DNA from: Vreelandella rituensis | Lineage (GTDB): Bacteria > Pseudomonadota > Gammaproteobacteria > Pseudomonadales > Halomonadaceae | Assembly: GCF_003336665.1 (NCBI RefSeq) | Contig: NZ_QPIJ01000009.1 | Location: 31,130 to 95,129 of the forward strand | Direction of reading: 5' to 3' | Length of the DNA stretch: 64,000 bases | Part shown: positions 9,371 to 21,239 of the stretch, piece after piece | Layout: the number at the start of each line of letters is the position of its first letter | Position numbering within the stretch: the first letter of the stretch is position 1 | The notes under the pieces: generated by a model | The model's database searches: none | Seen by the model: the letters and a program-made list of their open reading frames with translations, nothing else | Told to the model about the DNA's origin: nothing | Position numbers and translations under genes: made by a program

Positions 9371-9408
9371 AAAACGCTCGTCCAAGGTTACAACACCTGG
9401 GACGAGCG
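9371..9408 (-). terminator. Terminator downstream of the AtoE-type transporter
   Basis: Stem CGCTCGTCC / GGACGAGCG; read on the minus strand it is followed by TTTT. It lies 21 bases after the minus-strand stop of the transporter. Confidence 0.8.
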
Positions 9409-9428
9409 TAAACATGCAAAGGCGAAAT

Positions 9429-10739
9429 TTAGAACCAAGTCAGGCCGACACTGATAATCGCCCCGGTGATGAACAGTTGAATCAGACAGAAGCCCATGAT
9501 GTCCTTGGCCTTGAGCCCGGCAATGGCAAGTACCGGCAGTGCCCAGAAAGGCTGAAGCAGATTGGTCCAGGCATCGCCCCAAGCCACCGCCATGGCGATG
9601 CGGGGGATGTCAGCCCCCAAGGCTTCAGCGGCGGGGAGCATAACCGGGGCTTGCACTGCCCACTGGCCGCCACCAGAAGGCACGAACAGATTGACGATCC
9701 CTGCACTCAAGAACGACCAGAACGGCAGTGACGTCTCGGTGGCGAAGGAAATCAGCCATTCCGACATGCTCTGGGCCAAGCCGGATTGAATCATGATCGC
9801 CATGATGCCGGCGTAAAAAGGGAACTGGATGACGATGCCGGCACCGCCCTTGATCGCCTCGTTGAGACTATTGAGCAGGCTGCGTGGGGTACGGTGCAGC
9901 ACAAGAGCCAGGAACAGGAAGAGAAAATTGACGATGTTCAAGTTCAAGCCGCCGCCACGCAACAGGAAATGGTCGAGCAGGAACAAGAGCCCCGGTATCC
10001 CGATCATCCATGCCAACGGCACGCTGTTCTCAAGCTTTTCCGCCGGGCGTGTGGCGCGTCCCGGGGCTTCGATCTGGTCGTCGAGGAGCTTGGGGTCGAT
10101 ATAGACGCTATCTTTCTCGTCGGGCAGCATCATCCGGTTCACCAGGGGGATGGCGATGAACAGGCACACCACAATGGCCAGATTGAAGAAGGCGAAGATG
10201 GTCGAACCGGTACCGATAATGCCGATCTGGTCGGCGGTGAAGTGGCCTTCGGTCGCAATCACCAGCGGAATGGAACCTGCAAGCCCGCCATGCCACACCA
10301 CGAAGCCGGAATAGGCGCTCGCCACCAGTAGACGATAATCCACACGTACCAGGCGAGCCAGTTCCTTGGCGAACAGGGCGCCCACCACCAGACCGAACCC
10401 CCAGTTGATCCAGCTGGCGGTCAGCGAGACCAGCGTCACCAGCAAGATGGCGTTACCTGCATTGGTGGCCTTGCCGGCAATGCGCTGAAGAATACGCTTG
10501 ATCGGCGGGGAGCTGGCAAGCATGAAGCCGGTGATCAGTACCAGCAACATCTGCATCGAGAAGGTCAGGAGATTCCAGAAACCGTCACCCCAAAAACGCA
10601 ACACCGCCAATGGGGTTTGACGCTCGACGGCGATCGCTGCCACGGCGGCAACCAAGGTGAGTAACAACACGAAGATATAAGGGTCGGGCAAGTAGCGTTC
10701 CACCAACTTGACCGCGGGTTTCGAGATCATTTTAAGCAT
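9429..10739 (-). CDS. atoE: Short-chain fatty acid transporter (AtoE family)
   Basis: A 436-residue, roughly 12-helix permease of the AtoE short-chain fatty acid transporter family. Recognisable blocks include RYLPDPYIFVLLLTLVAA at the N-terminus, the VSLTASWINWGFGLVVGALFAKELAR region (about residues 105-130), FPFYAGIMAIM (about residue 305) and NLFVPSGGGQWAVQAPVMLPAA (about residues 345-366), which is the family's most conserved stretch. It would import acetoacetate or butyrate-size acids. No ato catabolic genes flank it; a strong terminator closes it, so it is transcribed alone. Confidence 0.88.
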   Translation of the reverse strand: MLKMISKPAVKLVERYLPDPYIFVLLLTLVAAVAAIAVERQTPLAVLRFWGDGFWNLLTFSMQMLLVLITGFMLASSPPIKRILQRIAGKATNAGNAILLVTLVSLTASWINWGFGLVVGALFAKELARLVRVDYRLLVASAYSGFVVWHGGLAGSIPLVIATEGHFTADQIGIIGTGSTIFAFFNLAIVVCLFIAIPLVNRMMLPDEKDSVYIDPKLLDDQIEAPGRATRPAEKLENSVPLAWMIGIPGLLFLLDHFLLRGGGLNLNIVNFLFLFLALVLHRTPRSLLNSLNEAIKGGAGIVIQFPFYAGIMAIMIQSGLAQSMSEWLISFATETSLPFWSFLSAGIVNLFVPSGGGQWAVQAPVMLPAAEALGADIPRIAMAVAWGDAWTNLLQPFWALPVLAIAGLKAKDIMGFCLIQLFITGAIISVGLTWF

Positions 10740-10899
10740 GAAATGCTCACTTTTATTGGGTTATAGAAGACGTGCCGCTAATATACGGATGATCAGAGGG
10801 TTTTTCATCTGGTTAGCGGAGGGCTTCAGGGTAGCTGATGACATGCTCGACTAACGTTAGCTCAGTTTTCAGAACTCTCCCATACCCCAGCTTCAACGC

Positions 10900-12249
10900 T
10901 TATCGGGACTGCCAGCGCGAACGTCGATAACGCAGGTAGTAACTCACCAGTACTGCTGAGCGCACCAGCGTGAAAAGTGTGAAGGCGAGCCATAAACCGT
11001 GATTGCCAAGGCCTGCGGTAAGCCACCAGGCTGGCAGGTAGACTGCCAGTCCGATGAAGATACTGTTACGCATTTCACGTACGGCGGTCGTGCCGATGAA
11101 CACTCCGTCGAGTAAGTAGCTCAATACCGCAATCAGCGGCATGGCCACCATCCAGGGCAAGTAAATGGCTGCTGTGGCGCGGACTTCGGGCAAGCCGGTG
11201 AGCAAGGCAATCAGTGCGTTGCCTCCTAGGGCGAAGGTGATGGAGGCTCCGGCTGCCGTGAGTAGCGAAAAGCGTGCCGCCGCGCGCACGGTAATCGAAA
11301 ACTCTTCCCAGTGACGGCGGCCGTAGGCACGACCGACCAGCGACTCCGCTGCATGGGCAAAGCCATCCAGCGCATAGGAAGTGAGCATGATGAACTGCAT
11401 CAACACCGCATTGGCTGCCAGGATGGTATCGCCCTGGCTTGCCCCCTGAGCGGTGAAGAACGCCATGGCGAACAGAAGCCCCAGGGTGCGCACGAAGAGG
11501 TTGGCATTGACCTGAAAAAGCTCTCGGTAAGCTGATAAGCGGGCGAGACGTTCGCGCAGAAACCGCCCCTCCAGCCGCTTGAGCCGGCTAATGATCAACC
11601 AGCCACCGGCTGCCAGCGCTGTATAGTCGGCGATAACGCTGGCCCAGGCCACGCCGTTGCTGGTCATGCCCAGCCCGACCACGAATAGCAGGTCGAGAAG
11701 AATGTTCACGCTGTTGGTGAGTACCAGCAGAATCAATATCACCCGGGAGTTCTGCTGCCCCAGAAACCAGCCTATGATCGCATAATTGGCCAGCACCGCG
11801 GGTGCTGAAAAAAGACGGATTTGCGCATAATCGTGCGCCAGGGTGGTAGCGGTTTCACTGCCGCCCAGCAGCCACAGCCCCAGCTGGATCAGGGGCTGCG
11901 AAAAGACGATCAACAGCACCCCGATAATGCCCGCCAGCAGTAACGACTGCCCCAGCAGATTACGTACATCGCTATCGCTTTCGCGGCCCATCGCCTGGGC
12001 CACCAGGCCCGTGGTCCCCATGCGCAAAAAGCCAAATCCCCAGTAAAGAAAGCTGAACAGGGTCGCGCCCAGGGTAACTCCGGCCAGGTAACTTGAATCC
12101 GGTAAATGGCCGACCACGGCGGTATCCACCAGCCCTAACAGGGGCACGGTAATGTTGGAGATGATGATCGGCCAGGCCAGCGTCCAGATGCGAGGGCGGG
12201 AAGAAGTGGTTACCGGCAAGGCAATGTCTCGTCTGGCGAAGGGAAACAA
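10900..12249 (-). CDS. MATE-family efflux transporter (DinF-like)
   Basis: A 12-helix multidrug and toxin extrusion protein, up to 449 residues. Typical are WTLAWPIIISNITVPLLGLVDTAVVGHL at the start of the first MATE repeat and GFAHAAESLVGRAYGRR in the second, which is the DinF subgroup pattern. The start is uncertain: no ATG lies near the N-terminus. The longest reading uses TTG at 12249, which sits in the T-tract of a terminator; another TTG at 12219 would still leave about a dozen residues before the first helix. It would export cations or drugs using a Na+ or H+ gradient. It stands alone on the minus strand. Confidence 0.87.
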   Translation of the reverse strand: MFPFARRDIALPVTTSSRPRIWTLAWPIIISNITVPLLGLVDTAVVGHLPDSSYLAGVTLGATLFSFLYWGFGFLRMGTTGLVAQAMGRESDSDVRNLLGQSLLLAGIIGVLLIVFSQPLIQLGLWLLGGSETATTLAHDYAQIRLFSAPAVLANYAIIGWFLGQQNSRVILILLVLTNSVNILLDLLFVVGLGMTSNGVAWASVIADYTALAAGGWLIISRLKRLEGRFLRERLARLSAYRELFQVNANLFVRTLGLLFAMAFFTAQGASQGDTILAANAVLMQFIMLTSYALDGFAHAAESLVGRAYGRRHWEEFSITVRAAARFSLLTAAGASITFALGGNALIALLTGLPEVRATAAIYLPWMVAMPLIAVLSYLLDGVFIGTTAVREMRNSIFIGLAVYLPAWWLTAGLGNHGLWLAFTLFTLVRSAVLVSYYLRYRRSRWQSR

Positions 12250-12277
12250 AAAAACGCCCCGTTGGCAGGCGGGGCGT
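12248..12277 (-). terminator. Terminator downstream of the ferredoxin gene
   Basis: Stem ACGCCCCG / CGGGGCGT with an 8-base loop, followed on the minus strand by seven T's. It overlaps the first possible start codon of the MATE gene. Confidence 0.88.
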
Positions 12278-12315
12278 CAGCACTGAGCTTTCTACAGGCC
12301 CATATTTACAAGAAT

Positions 12316-12621
<306 letters not shown>

Positions 12622-12638
12622 TCAGGTAAGGGCAACAG

Positions 12639-15031
<2,393 letters not shown>

Positions 15032-15206
15032 GCCGGGTTCCTCGTTGAACGGTGGTTAAATGACTGTTTTTCTCGGCGCAGCACCCGTAGTCGCTACGTG
15101 GTTATCAGTATCAGGCCTGTGATGATAGCACCGGCGATGTAACGGCGTCATGCCGCAACGGCGCGAGACTGATAGAATCCGGGCTTTACATCGCCAAGAG
15201 GCCGGG

Positions 15207-15890
15207 ATGCAACACAATTCACGCCAGGTAGTGTCCAATCAAGCTGGGCCGCATCAGGACTTGCCGCGCCGCGTCAGTCGCGCCCTGGCCCATCCGATGC
15301 AAAAACCGATTGCCGAGCATACCCGCCAGGGGTTTGCCTTGGCCGAACAATGGTACGCGCAGCGACATGAACTGCCGCTGATAGTGGATGCCGGGTGTGG
15401 GGTGGGCGTGTCGACACGGCACCTGGCGCAGCAATTTCCCGATCATGCGGTAATCGGCGTGGACCGCAGCGCCGACCGTCTGAGCCGTGAACATGGCCAT
15501 TTGCCCTCCAACGCCTTGTTGGTCAGGGCCGACTTGGTGGATTTCTGGCGTCTTCTGTACCAGGCCGAATGGCCGCTTGCCTACCATTACCTGCTGTACC
15601 CCAACCCTTACCCCAAAGCGGGACACCTGAAGATGCGCTGGCATGGGCACCCGGTATTTCCCACGCTCCTGGCGCTGGGCGGACGCCTGGAACTGCGCTC
15701 CAACTGGCAGATTTACGTGGAAGAGTTTGCCCAGGCGGTTACCCAGGTAACCGGCAAGGCGGCCACCATTGAACGGTTTTACCCGGAGGATGATTATCTG
15801 ACACCCTTTGAAGCCAAATACAACCAGAGTGGCCAGGCATTGTGGCGCTCAGTAGTGGAGCTGGAGCGAAAATGGCCTTTGTTTACCTGA
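15207..15890 (+). CDS. TrmB-like SAM-dependent methyltransferase
   Basis: A 227-residue methyltransferase of the TrmB (tRNA guanine-N7) superfamily. The SAM-binding glycine motif is IVDAGCGVGVSTRHLA (about residues 56-70), followed by VIGVDRSADRL. The TrmB signature is present only in altered form: YLLYPNPYPKAGHLKMRWHGHPVF instead of the usual FPDPWPKKRHHKRR block, so the substrate may differ from m7G46 tRNA. ATG 15207 is chosen for its AGAGG ribosome binding site; a longer reading from 15150 exists. It overlaps the SMR gene by 19 bases and heads a plus-strand run of genes. Confidence 0.78.
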   Translation: MQHNSRQVVSNQAGPHQDLPRRVSRALAHPMQKPIAEHTRQGFALAEQWYAQRHELPLIVDAGCGVGVSTRHLAQQFPDHAVIGVDRSADRLSREHGHLPSNALLVRADLVDFWRLLYQAEWPLAYHYLLYPNPYPKAGHLKMRWHGHPVFPTLLALGGRLELRSNWQIYVEEFAQAVTQVTGKAATIERFYPEDDYLTPFEAKYNQSGQALWRSVVELERKWPLFT

Positions 15891-16201
15891 TCCTGGCGAT
15901 CATCGCGGAAGTTGTCGCCACCAGTGCGCTAAAGGCCTCGTCGGGGTTTACCCAGCCGATGCCTACCCTAGTCGTCGTCGTGGGCTATGGCCTAGCGTTT
16001 TATTTGTTGAGCCTGGTGCTGCGCAGCCTGCCGGTGGGGTTGGCCTATGCCATCTGGGCGGGACTGGGCATTGTGCTGGTGACAGTGGCGGGAATGGTAG
16101 TGTACGGCGAAAAGCCGGACCTGCCGGCGGTGATCGGCATTGGCTTTATTGTGGTGGGGGTGGTTACCCTGCAGCTGTTTTCCAACATGACAGTGCATTA
16201 G
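15872..16201 (+). CDS. Small multidrug resistance exporter (EmrE/Qac type)
   Basis: A 109-residue, four-helix SMR transporter. The essential membrane-embedded Glu 13 is in AIIAEVVATSALKAS, and the VGLAYAIWAGLGIVLV helix (about residues 55-70) carries the conserved Trp/Gly pattern of EmrE-type drug exporters. It works as an antiparallel dimer exchanging protons for lipophilic cations such as quaternary ammonium compounds or osmoprotectant-like cations. The start at 15872 has GGAG upstream and gives the standard SMR length; a reading ten codons longer is in frame. It lies inside a compact run and is co-translated with the methyltransferase upstream. Confidence 0.93.
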   Translation: MAFVYLILAIIAEVVATSALKASSGFTQPMPTLVVVVGYGLAFYLLSLVLRSLPVGLAYAIWAGLGIVLVTVAGMVVYGEKPDLPAVIGIGFIVVGVVTLQLFSNMTVH

Positions 16202-16215
16202 AAGGTGAAAGTAAC

Positions 16216-17697
16216 GTGAAAATAATCAAGTGGGCTGCCGGTCGACTATCCCGCTGCACCCTGATGGCCGGTGGTGTGCTGGCCTTTTTGTTGGTCAGCC
16301 ACAGCCTGCAAGCGGATTTTTCGCGGTTGGGCCAACTCAGCGAGAAGGGCTTTTCAATCAGTGCCGAAGCGCGTTTGCTGGGCGGGGGCGCTGTGCCGGA
16401 TAAAATGCTGGGCCAAATCGATCCCCTGCGCCAGTTGTCGCCAGCCTCGGTGACCAAGGCTTACCTGGCGGCGGCGATGCTCGAGCGCTTCGGTCCGCAG
16501 CATCGGTTTACCTCACGTCTGGTGAGTAGCGGCGTGGTGGATGCCGATGGCGTTCTGCACGGCGACCTGGTGTTCGAAGGCGGCGGCGACCCGAACCTGA
16601 CCACGGAAAATCTGTGGCGTCTGGTGCAGCGTTTGCAACAGACCGGCGTGCGCGATGTGAATGGCGCTCTGGTGATCAGCCAATGGCGTTTCGGCCCGGT
16701 TAACTGCCTGACCACCGATCGCTGCGAGGCGCAGTCGCGAGTGGATAATTCCTACAGTGCGCTGTTGTCTTCGGCGGGGGTCAATTACGGTAACTGGTGT
16801 ATCAATGTGGCACCGGCCGGCACACCGGGGGAGCTCGCAAGGGTCACCAGTTGCGATAGCCCGGTGCCGCTCACGCGGATCGACAATCGCGTGGTGACCC
16901 GACCGGACAACAGCGGTACAGAGCTCAATGCCGAACGAATCAGCAGCGAGAGCGGGGATGTGATGAGGGTGAGCGGCCAGATTTCCACCAACGCCCATCC
17001 AAGGGACATCTACCGGGCGGCGAGTGACCCCGCCCTGCAGACTGCCCAGACCCTTGTCGCCATGCTGCAACAGGCAGGAATAAGGCTGGTCGCACCTGCG
17101 CGTATCACCACTGAACCGCCGCCGGGTAATGCCACCAGCCTGGCAGTGGTGGAAGGCTTGCCACTGCAGGAGTTACTGCTGCGTACCATGAATTATTCCA
17201 ATAATTTCATGGCCGATGTGCTGGCGCTTTCTCTGGTGGAGACACCCCGAGCAGAACTGAATCAGGCCGGGGCGGCCTTGGAAACCTTCGCGGCAAGCCT
17301 GCCGGGGCATGGGCCGCTGGAGTTGCTCAGTGGCAGCGGGCTGACCACGGAAAACCGTACCTCCGCCCATGGCATCAATGTCATGCTCGAAAACATGTTT
17401 TATCAAGGGGCGCTGTTTCCCAGCTTCGTGGCGGCGTTTCAGTCGCCTTCCAACGGGGTGATGCGCTTTATCCGACGCGGCCCTGAGGTGTTCCAGAATA
17501 ATGTCATGCTCAAGACCGGTACCTTGAACCAGCCGGTGGCAGTGCGCGCGGTGGGGGGCTATTTCCGTACCGTTTCAGGACGTTGGGGTGTGTTCAGCGT
17601 GCTGGTCAATGGGACTGGTTCGACACCGTACCTGAACTGGTCGCTTGTGCTCGACCCGCTGTCTCACGATCTTGAGACGTTTATCCTGTCACATTAA
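16216..17697 (+). CDS. dacB: D-alanyl-D-alanine carboxypeptidase/endopeptidase (PBP4)
   Basis: Periplasmic peptidase S13 family enzyme that trims peptidoglycan stem peptides or cuts cross-links. 493 residues. A signal peptide spans about residues 1-33. The three penicillin-binding motifs are present: SVTK (Ser 78-Lys 81), SNN in MNYSNNFMADVLAL (about residue 329) and KTG in MLKTGTLNQP (about residue 435). GTG at 16216 is the start, with GAAGGTGA upstream; the gene begins 14 bases after the SMR stop, so the two are likely co-transcribed. The N-terminus and spacing match the PBP4 class rather than PBP5/6. Confidence 0.92.
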   Translation: MKIIKWAAGRLSRCTLMAGGVLAFLLVSHSLQADFSRLGQLSEKGFSISAEARLLGGGAVPDKMLGQIDPLRQLSPASVTKAYLAAAMLERFGPQHRFTSRLVSSGVVDADGVLHGDLVFEGGGDPNLTTENLWRLVQRLQQTGVRDVNGALVISQWRFGPVNCLTTDRCEAQSRVDNSYSALLSSAGVNYGNWCINVAPAGTPGELARVTSCDSPVPLTRIDNRVVTRPDNSGTELNAERISSESGDVMRVSGQISTNAHPRDIYRAASDPALQTAQTLVAMLQQAGIRLVAPARITTEPPPGNATSLAVVEGLPLQELLLRTMNYSNNFMADVLALSLVETPRAELNQAGAALETFAASLPGHGPLELLSGSGLTTENRTSAHGINVMLENMFYQGALFPSFVAAFQSPSNGVMRFIRRGPEVFQNNVMLKTGTLNQPVAVRAVGGYFRTVSGRWGVFSVLVNGTGSTPYLNWSLVLDPLSHDLETFILSH

Positions 17698-17741
17698 TCT
17701 GACAGGAAGACGCTTTTCAGCCGCTCGCACAAGGATCATTC

Positions 17742-18113
17742 ATGAAACCCAGAAATACCGGTTGGCGCCATCTGGTCAAGTCGACGCATTATTCACTCAG
17801 GGGGTTAAACGCCGCTTTTCGCCACGAAACCGCTTTTCGTCAGGAAATCGGCATTTGCTTGCTGTTGTTGCCACTGGCGTGGTGGGTAGGCGAGGATCCA
17901 GTAAGCTGGATTCTGTTGATTGGCAGCGCGGTGCTGGTACTGATTGTGGAACTGCTCAATAGTGCCATTGAAAGCGTGGTGGATCGTATCGGTATCGAGC
18001 ATCATGAACTTTCCGGGCGGGCCAAGGACATCAGCTCCGCGGCGGTGATGCTGGCGCTGCTACTGGCGGGACTGGTCTGGTTGTTGCTATTGGGCCAGAA
18101 GATGTGGGGCTGA
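17742..18113 (+). CDS. dgkA: Diacylglycerol kinase
   Basis: Integral inner-membrane kinase that recycles diacylglycerol, produced when membrane-derived oligosaccharides or LPS are modified, back to phosphatidic acid. 123 residues with three transmembrane helices. The conserved NAAFRHETAFRQEI block (about residues 25-38), the VELLNSAIESVVDRIG catalytic helix with its Glu and Asn, and HELSGRAKDISSAAVM are all as in E. coli DgkA. Transcribed with dacB upstream (44-base gap) and 56 bases before glnE. Confidence 0.96.
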   Translation: MKPRNTGWRHLVKSTHYSLRGLNAAFRHETAFRQEIGICLLLLPLAWWVGEDPVSWILLIGSAVLVLIVELLNSAIESVVDRIGIEHHELSGRAKDISSAAVMLALLLAGLVWLLLLGQKMWG

Positions 18114-18169
18114 GAAGCACCGGCTGCTTTCTCCATCGTTTCGTTGACTGTTGAATTCGTGAGGTACAC

Positions 18170-21139
18170 ATGGGCTTTGCCGAAGATTTTCTGCCACGGG
18201 ATGAGATTCCCACTCCGCTGCAAGAGCCGCTAGCCCAAGCCTGGCAACGTTTGCAGGAGTCGTTGGAGCAGGCGGACAATCTGGCCTCCATTAATAAACA
18301 GGAGCTACCGTCGGAAAGCTGGCAGGCATTGAGTAACAGCCGTCGCCGGGCGCTGGCGCGGGTGGTGAGCATCTCCACGTTTGCCCTGGATACCCTGGCG
18401 CGTTACCCGAACTGGCTTGCCGAGCTGGATGCCGTGGGTGAGCTGGATGAGGCGCCCGCCGCCGATACCCTGCGCCAATGGCTCGACGAAACGCTGGAAG
18501 GCGCTGCCGATGAAGAAGCCATGCACAAGGTGGTTCGTCAGTTTCGCCGGGCGCGCATGCTGGGTATCGTCTGGCGTGATCTCAATCGCAAGCAAGGTAT
18601 GGAGATGTGGGACACCGCGGCGGCGGTGTCACGCCTGGCCGAAGTGTGTCTGGATGCCGCCCTGGGTTGGCTGGAAGCGTTCCTGGCGCCACGCTGGGGA
18701 TATCCTCAAGTGCGCAACGATGGCAGTTCTCAGCGCCTGGTTATATTGGGAATGGGCAAGTTGGGCGCCGGTGAGCTCAACCTTTCCTCGGACATTGATC
18801 TGATCTTCGCCTTCCCCGAAAAAGGCGAGACCCAAGGCGGTCGCAAGTCATTGGATCATCAGGAATATTTTACCAAACTGGGCCAGCGCCTGATTACCGC
18901 CCTGGATGCGGTAACGGCGGACGGTTTTGCCTTTCGTGTGGACATGCGCCTGCGCCCGCTGGGCGATGGCGGCCCTCTGGTGGGTAGCTTCGCCATGCTC
19001 TCGAGCTACTATCAGGACCAGGGCCGTGAATGGGAGCGTTACGCCATGCTCAAGGCGCGCCCGGTGGCCGGTGACCGTGACGCCGGAGCGGAACTCCTGG
19101 CCGGCTTGAGACCCTTCGTCTACCGCAAGTACCTGGACTTCGGAGCGATCGAATCGCTGCGTGAACTCAAGGGCATGATCAACCGTGAAGTTCGGCGGCG
19201 CGGCATGCAAAGCAATATCAAGCTCGGCCCGGGCGGCATTCGCGAAGTTGAATTCGTGGTGCAGGCCTTCCAGTTGATTCGTGGCGGACGCGACACCGAA
19301 CTTCAGGTCACCTCCCTGAAAACGGCACTCAAACGTCTCCCGGCCCTGGGCTTGTTGCCGCAAGAGGTCGTGGATGAGTTATTGCCGGATTACGCTTTTC
19401 TGCGCGATCTGGAACATGCCATCCAGGCACTCGAAGACCGCCAGACCCAAACCTTGCCGGTGGAGGAGCATGATCGCGAACGCGTGGCGCTGGCCCTTGA
19501 CCATGATGGCTGGCCGTCGCTGATGGCTCAGCTCGACGAGGTGCGCGAGCGGGTGCGTGGCCATTTCGATGCGGTGATCGCCGACCCGGAAGATGATATC
19601 GACGATACCGGCGCGAGCGGTGAAGGCCTGAGTCTGGCCCAATGGCGCCTGGTGTGGCGGGGGGAGCTGGACCAGGAGGAAGCCCAGGCGCTGCTGGCAC
19701 AGGCTGGGTTCGAAGATCCCGCCAAGTCGCTCAAACGCCTGCACGGGCTCTATCATTCGCGCCAGGTACAGAGCATGCAGCGTATCGGCTTTGAACGCCT
19801 GGATGCGTTGATGCCGTTGCTGTTGGATGCATTGTCCGAAAGCCAGATTCCCGACCTGGCTCTGGCACGGGTGCTGCCGCTGATAGAAGCGGTATTACGC
19901 CGCACCGCCTATCTGGCACTGCTGCGGGAAAACCCCCAGGCACTCGAGCATTTGATGCACCTGTGCGGCCCCAGCCCCTGGATTGCCGAGCAATTGGCAC
20001 GCTACCCCCTGCTGCTGGATGAATTGCTGACGCCGGAAACGCTTTACACCCCGGCGGACAAGACGCGGCTGGCCGATGAATTGCGCCAATCGCTCAATCG
20101 CATTCCCGAAGACGATGAAGAGGCCCAGCTGGAGGCGCTGCGCGTGTTCAAGCATGCTCAGGTGCTGCACGTGGCCGCGTCCGATATCGCCGGCACCCGC
20201 CATCTGATGAAAGTCAGCGATTACCTGACCTATATCGCGGAAGTGATTCTGGACGCCGTCCTGGCCATGGCCTGGAAGAACGTCACCCGCAAGTACGGAA
20301 CGCCCGAGGGTCTGGCGGCGGTGGGCGAGCCGGCTTTTCTGATCGTGGGCTACGGTAAGTTGGGGGGAATCGAGCTGGGGTATCGCTCCGATCTGGACCT
20401 GGTGTTTCTGCACGACAGCGACGGCAAGGGCAGCACCGACGGCCCCCGGTCGATCGATACGCCGGTCTTTTTCACCCGGCTTGGGCAGCGCATCATTCAT
20501 CTTTTAACCGCCGTCACCCCGGCGGGAAGCCTGTATGAAGTGGACATGCGGTTGCGGCCTTCGGGCAACGCCGGGCTACTGGTGACATCTCTGGATGGGT
20601 TTATCGACTACCAGCGCCAGCATGCCTGGACCTGGGAACATCAGGCGCTGGTACGTGCCCGGGTGGTGGCGGGAGACCCGGCCCTGGCCGAGCGTTTCTC
20701 GGCGCTGCGTGGCGATATTCTGGCGCAGGCGCGGGATGAAAAGACGCTCCGCGACGAGGTGGTCAAGATGCGCCACAAGATGCGGGAACATCTGGCCGGC
20801 AAACAAGACGGCGATACCTTCGATCTCAAGCATGACCCGGGCGGCATGGTGGATATCGAGTTTCTCTGCCAGTACGCCGTGCTTTCCCTTGCTCACGAAA
20901 CACCGGCGCTGCTGAACTACAGCGACAACAGCCGAATTCTGGAAACCTTGGCTGAGGCCGGCCACCTGAGCGATGACGAAGCCAAGCGGCTGCGCGAGGC
21001 TTATCTGGCCTATCGCAGCCGCGTTCACCGCGCGGCCTTGACCGGGGAGCCCGCCAAGGGCAGCAAACGGGACTTCGAGGAGCACCGTCAAGCGGTCATC
21101 ACCTTATGGCAACGTTTTCTCGAACCTGACGCTGCCTGA
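18170..21139 (+). CDS. glnE: Bifunctional glutamine synthetase adenylyltransferase/deadenylase
   Basis: Controls nitrogen assimilation by attaching AMP to, or removing it from, glutamine synthetase in response to PII and glutamine. 989 residues with two nucleotidyltransferase domains: the N-terminal deadenylase with GMGKLGAGELN and SDIDLIF (about residues 193-210) and the C-terminal adenylylase with GYGKLGGIELG and SDLDLVF (about residues 723-745). DMRLRPLG and DMRLRPSG follow each. A helical PII-linked linker lies between. Full length and intact. In Pseudomonas glnE is followed by ilvE; here an AEC transporter follows instead. Confidence 0.97.
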   Translation: MGFAEDFLPRDEIPTPLQEPLAQAWQRLQESLEQADNLASINKQELPSESWQALSNSRRRALARVVSISTFALDTLARYPNWLAELDAVGELDEAPAADTLRQWLDETLEGAADEEAMHKVVRQFRRARMLGIVWRDLNRKQGMEMWDTAAAVSRLAEVCLDAALGWLEAFLAPRWGYPQVRNDGSSQRLVILGMGKLGAGELNLSSDIDLIFAFPEKGETQGGRKSLDHQEYFTKLGQRLITALDAVTADGFAFRVDMRLRPLGDGGPLVGSFAMLSSYYQDQGREWERYAMLKARPVAGDRDAGAELLAGLRPFVYRKYLDFGAIESLRELKGMINREVRRRGMQSNIKLGPGGIREVEFVVQAFQLIRGGRDTELQVTSLKTALKRLPALGLLPQEVVDELLPDYAFLRDLEHAIQALEDRQTQTLPVEEHDRERVALALDHDGWPSLMAQLDEVRERVRGHFDAVIADPEDDIDDTGASGEGLSLAQWRLVWRGELDQEEAQALLAQAGFEDPAKSLKRLHGLYHSRQVQSMQRIGFERLDALMPLLLDALSESQIPDLALARVLPLIEAVLRRTAYLALLRENPQALEHLMHLCGPSPWIAEQLARYPLLLDELLTPETLYTPADKTRLADELRQSLNRIPEDDEEAQLEALRVFKHAQVLHVAASDIAGTRHLMKVSDYLTYIAEVILDAVLAMAWKNVTRKYGTPEGLAAVGEPAFLIVGYGKLGGIELGYRSDLDLVFLHDSDGKGSTDGPRSIDTPVFFTRLGQRIIHLLTAVTPAGSLYEVDMRLRPSGNAGLLVTSLDGFIDYQRQHAWTWEHQALVRARVVAGDPALAERFSALRGDILAQARDEKTLRDEVVKMRHKMREHLAGKQDGDTFDLKHDPGGMVDIEFLCQYAVLSLAHETPALLNYSDNSRILETLAEAGHLSDDEAKRLREAYLAYRSRVHRAALTGEPAKGSKRDFEEHRQAVITLWQRFLEPDAA

Positions 21140-21239
21140 GCGTCAATCAACCGGCGTTCTTCGTGAGCCGACAAGGATTTCTCAGCATGGGTGATAGACA
21201 GCCGCGACCCGCCATCTGCGTGGGCCGCAGGGTGATGGC

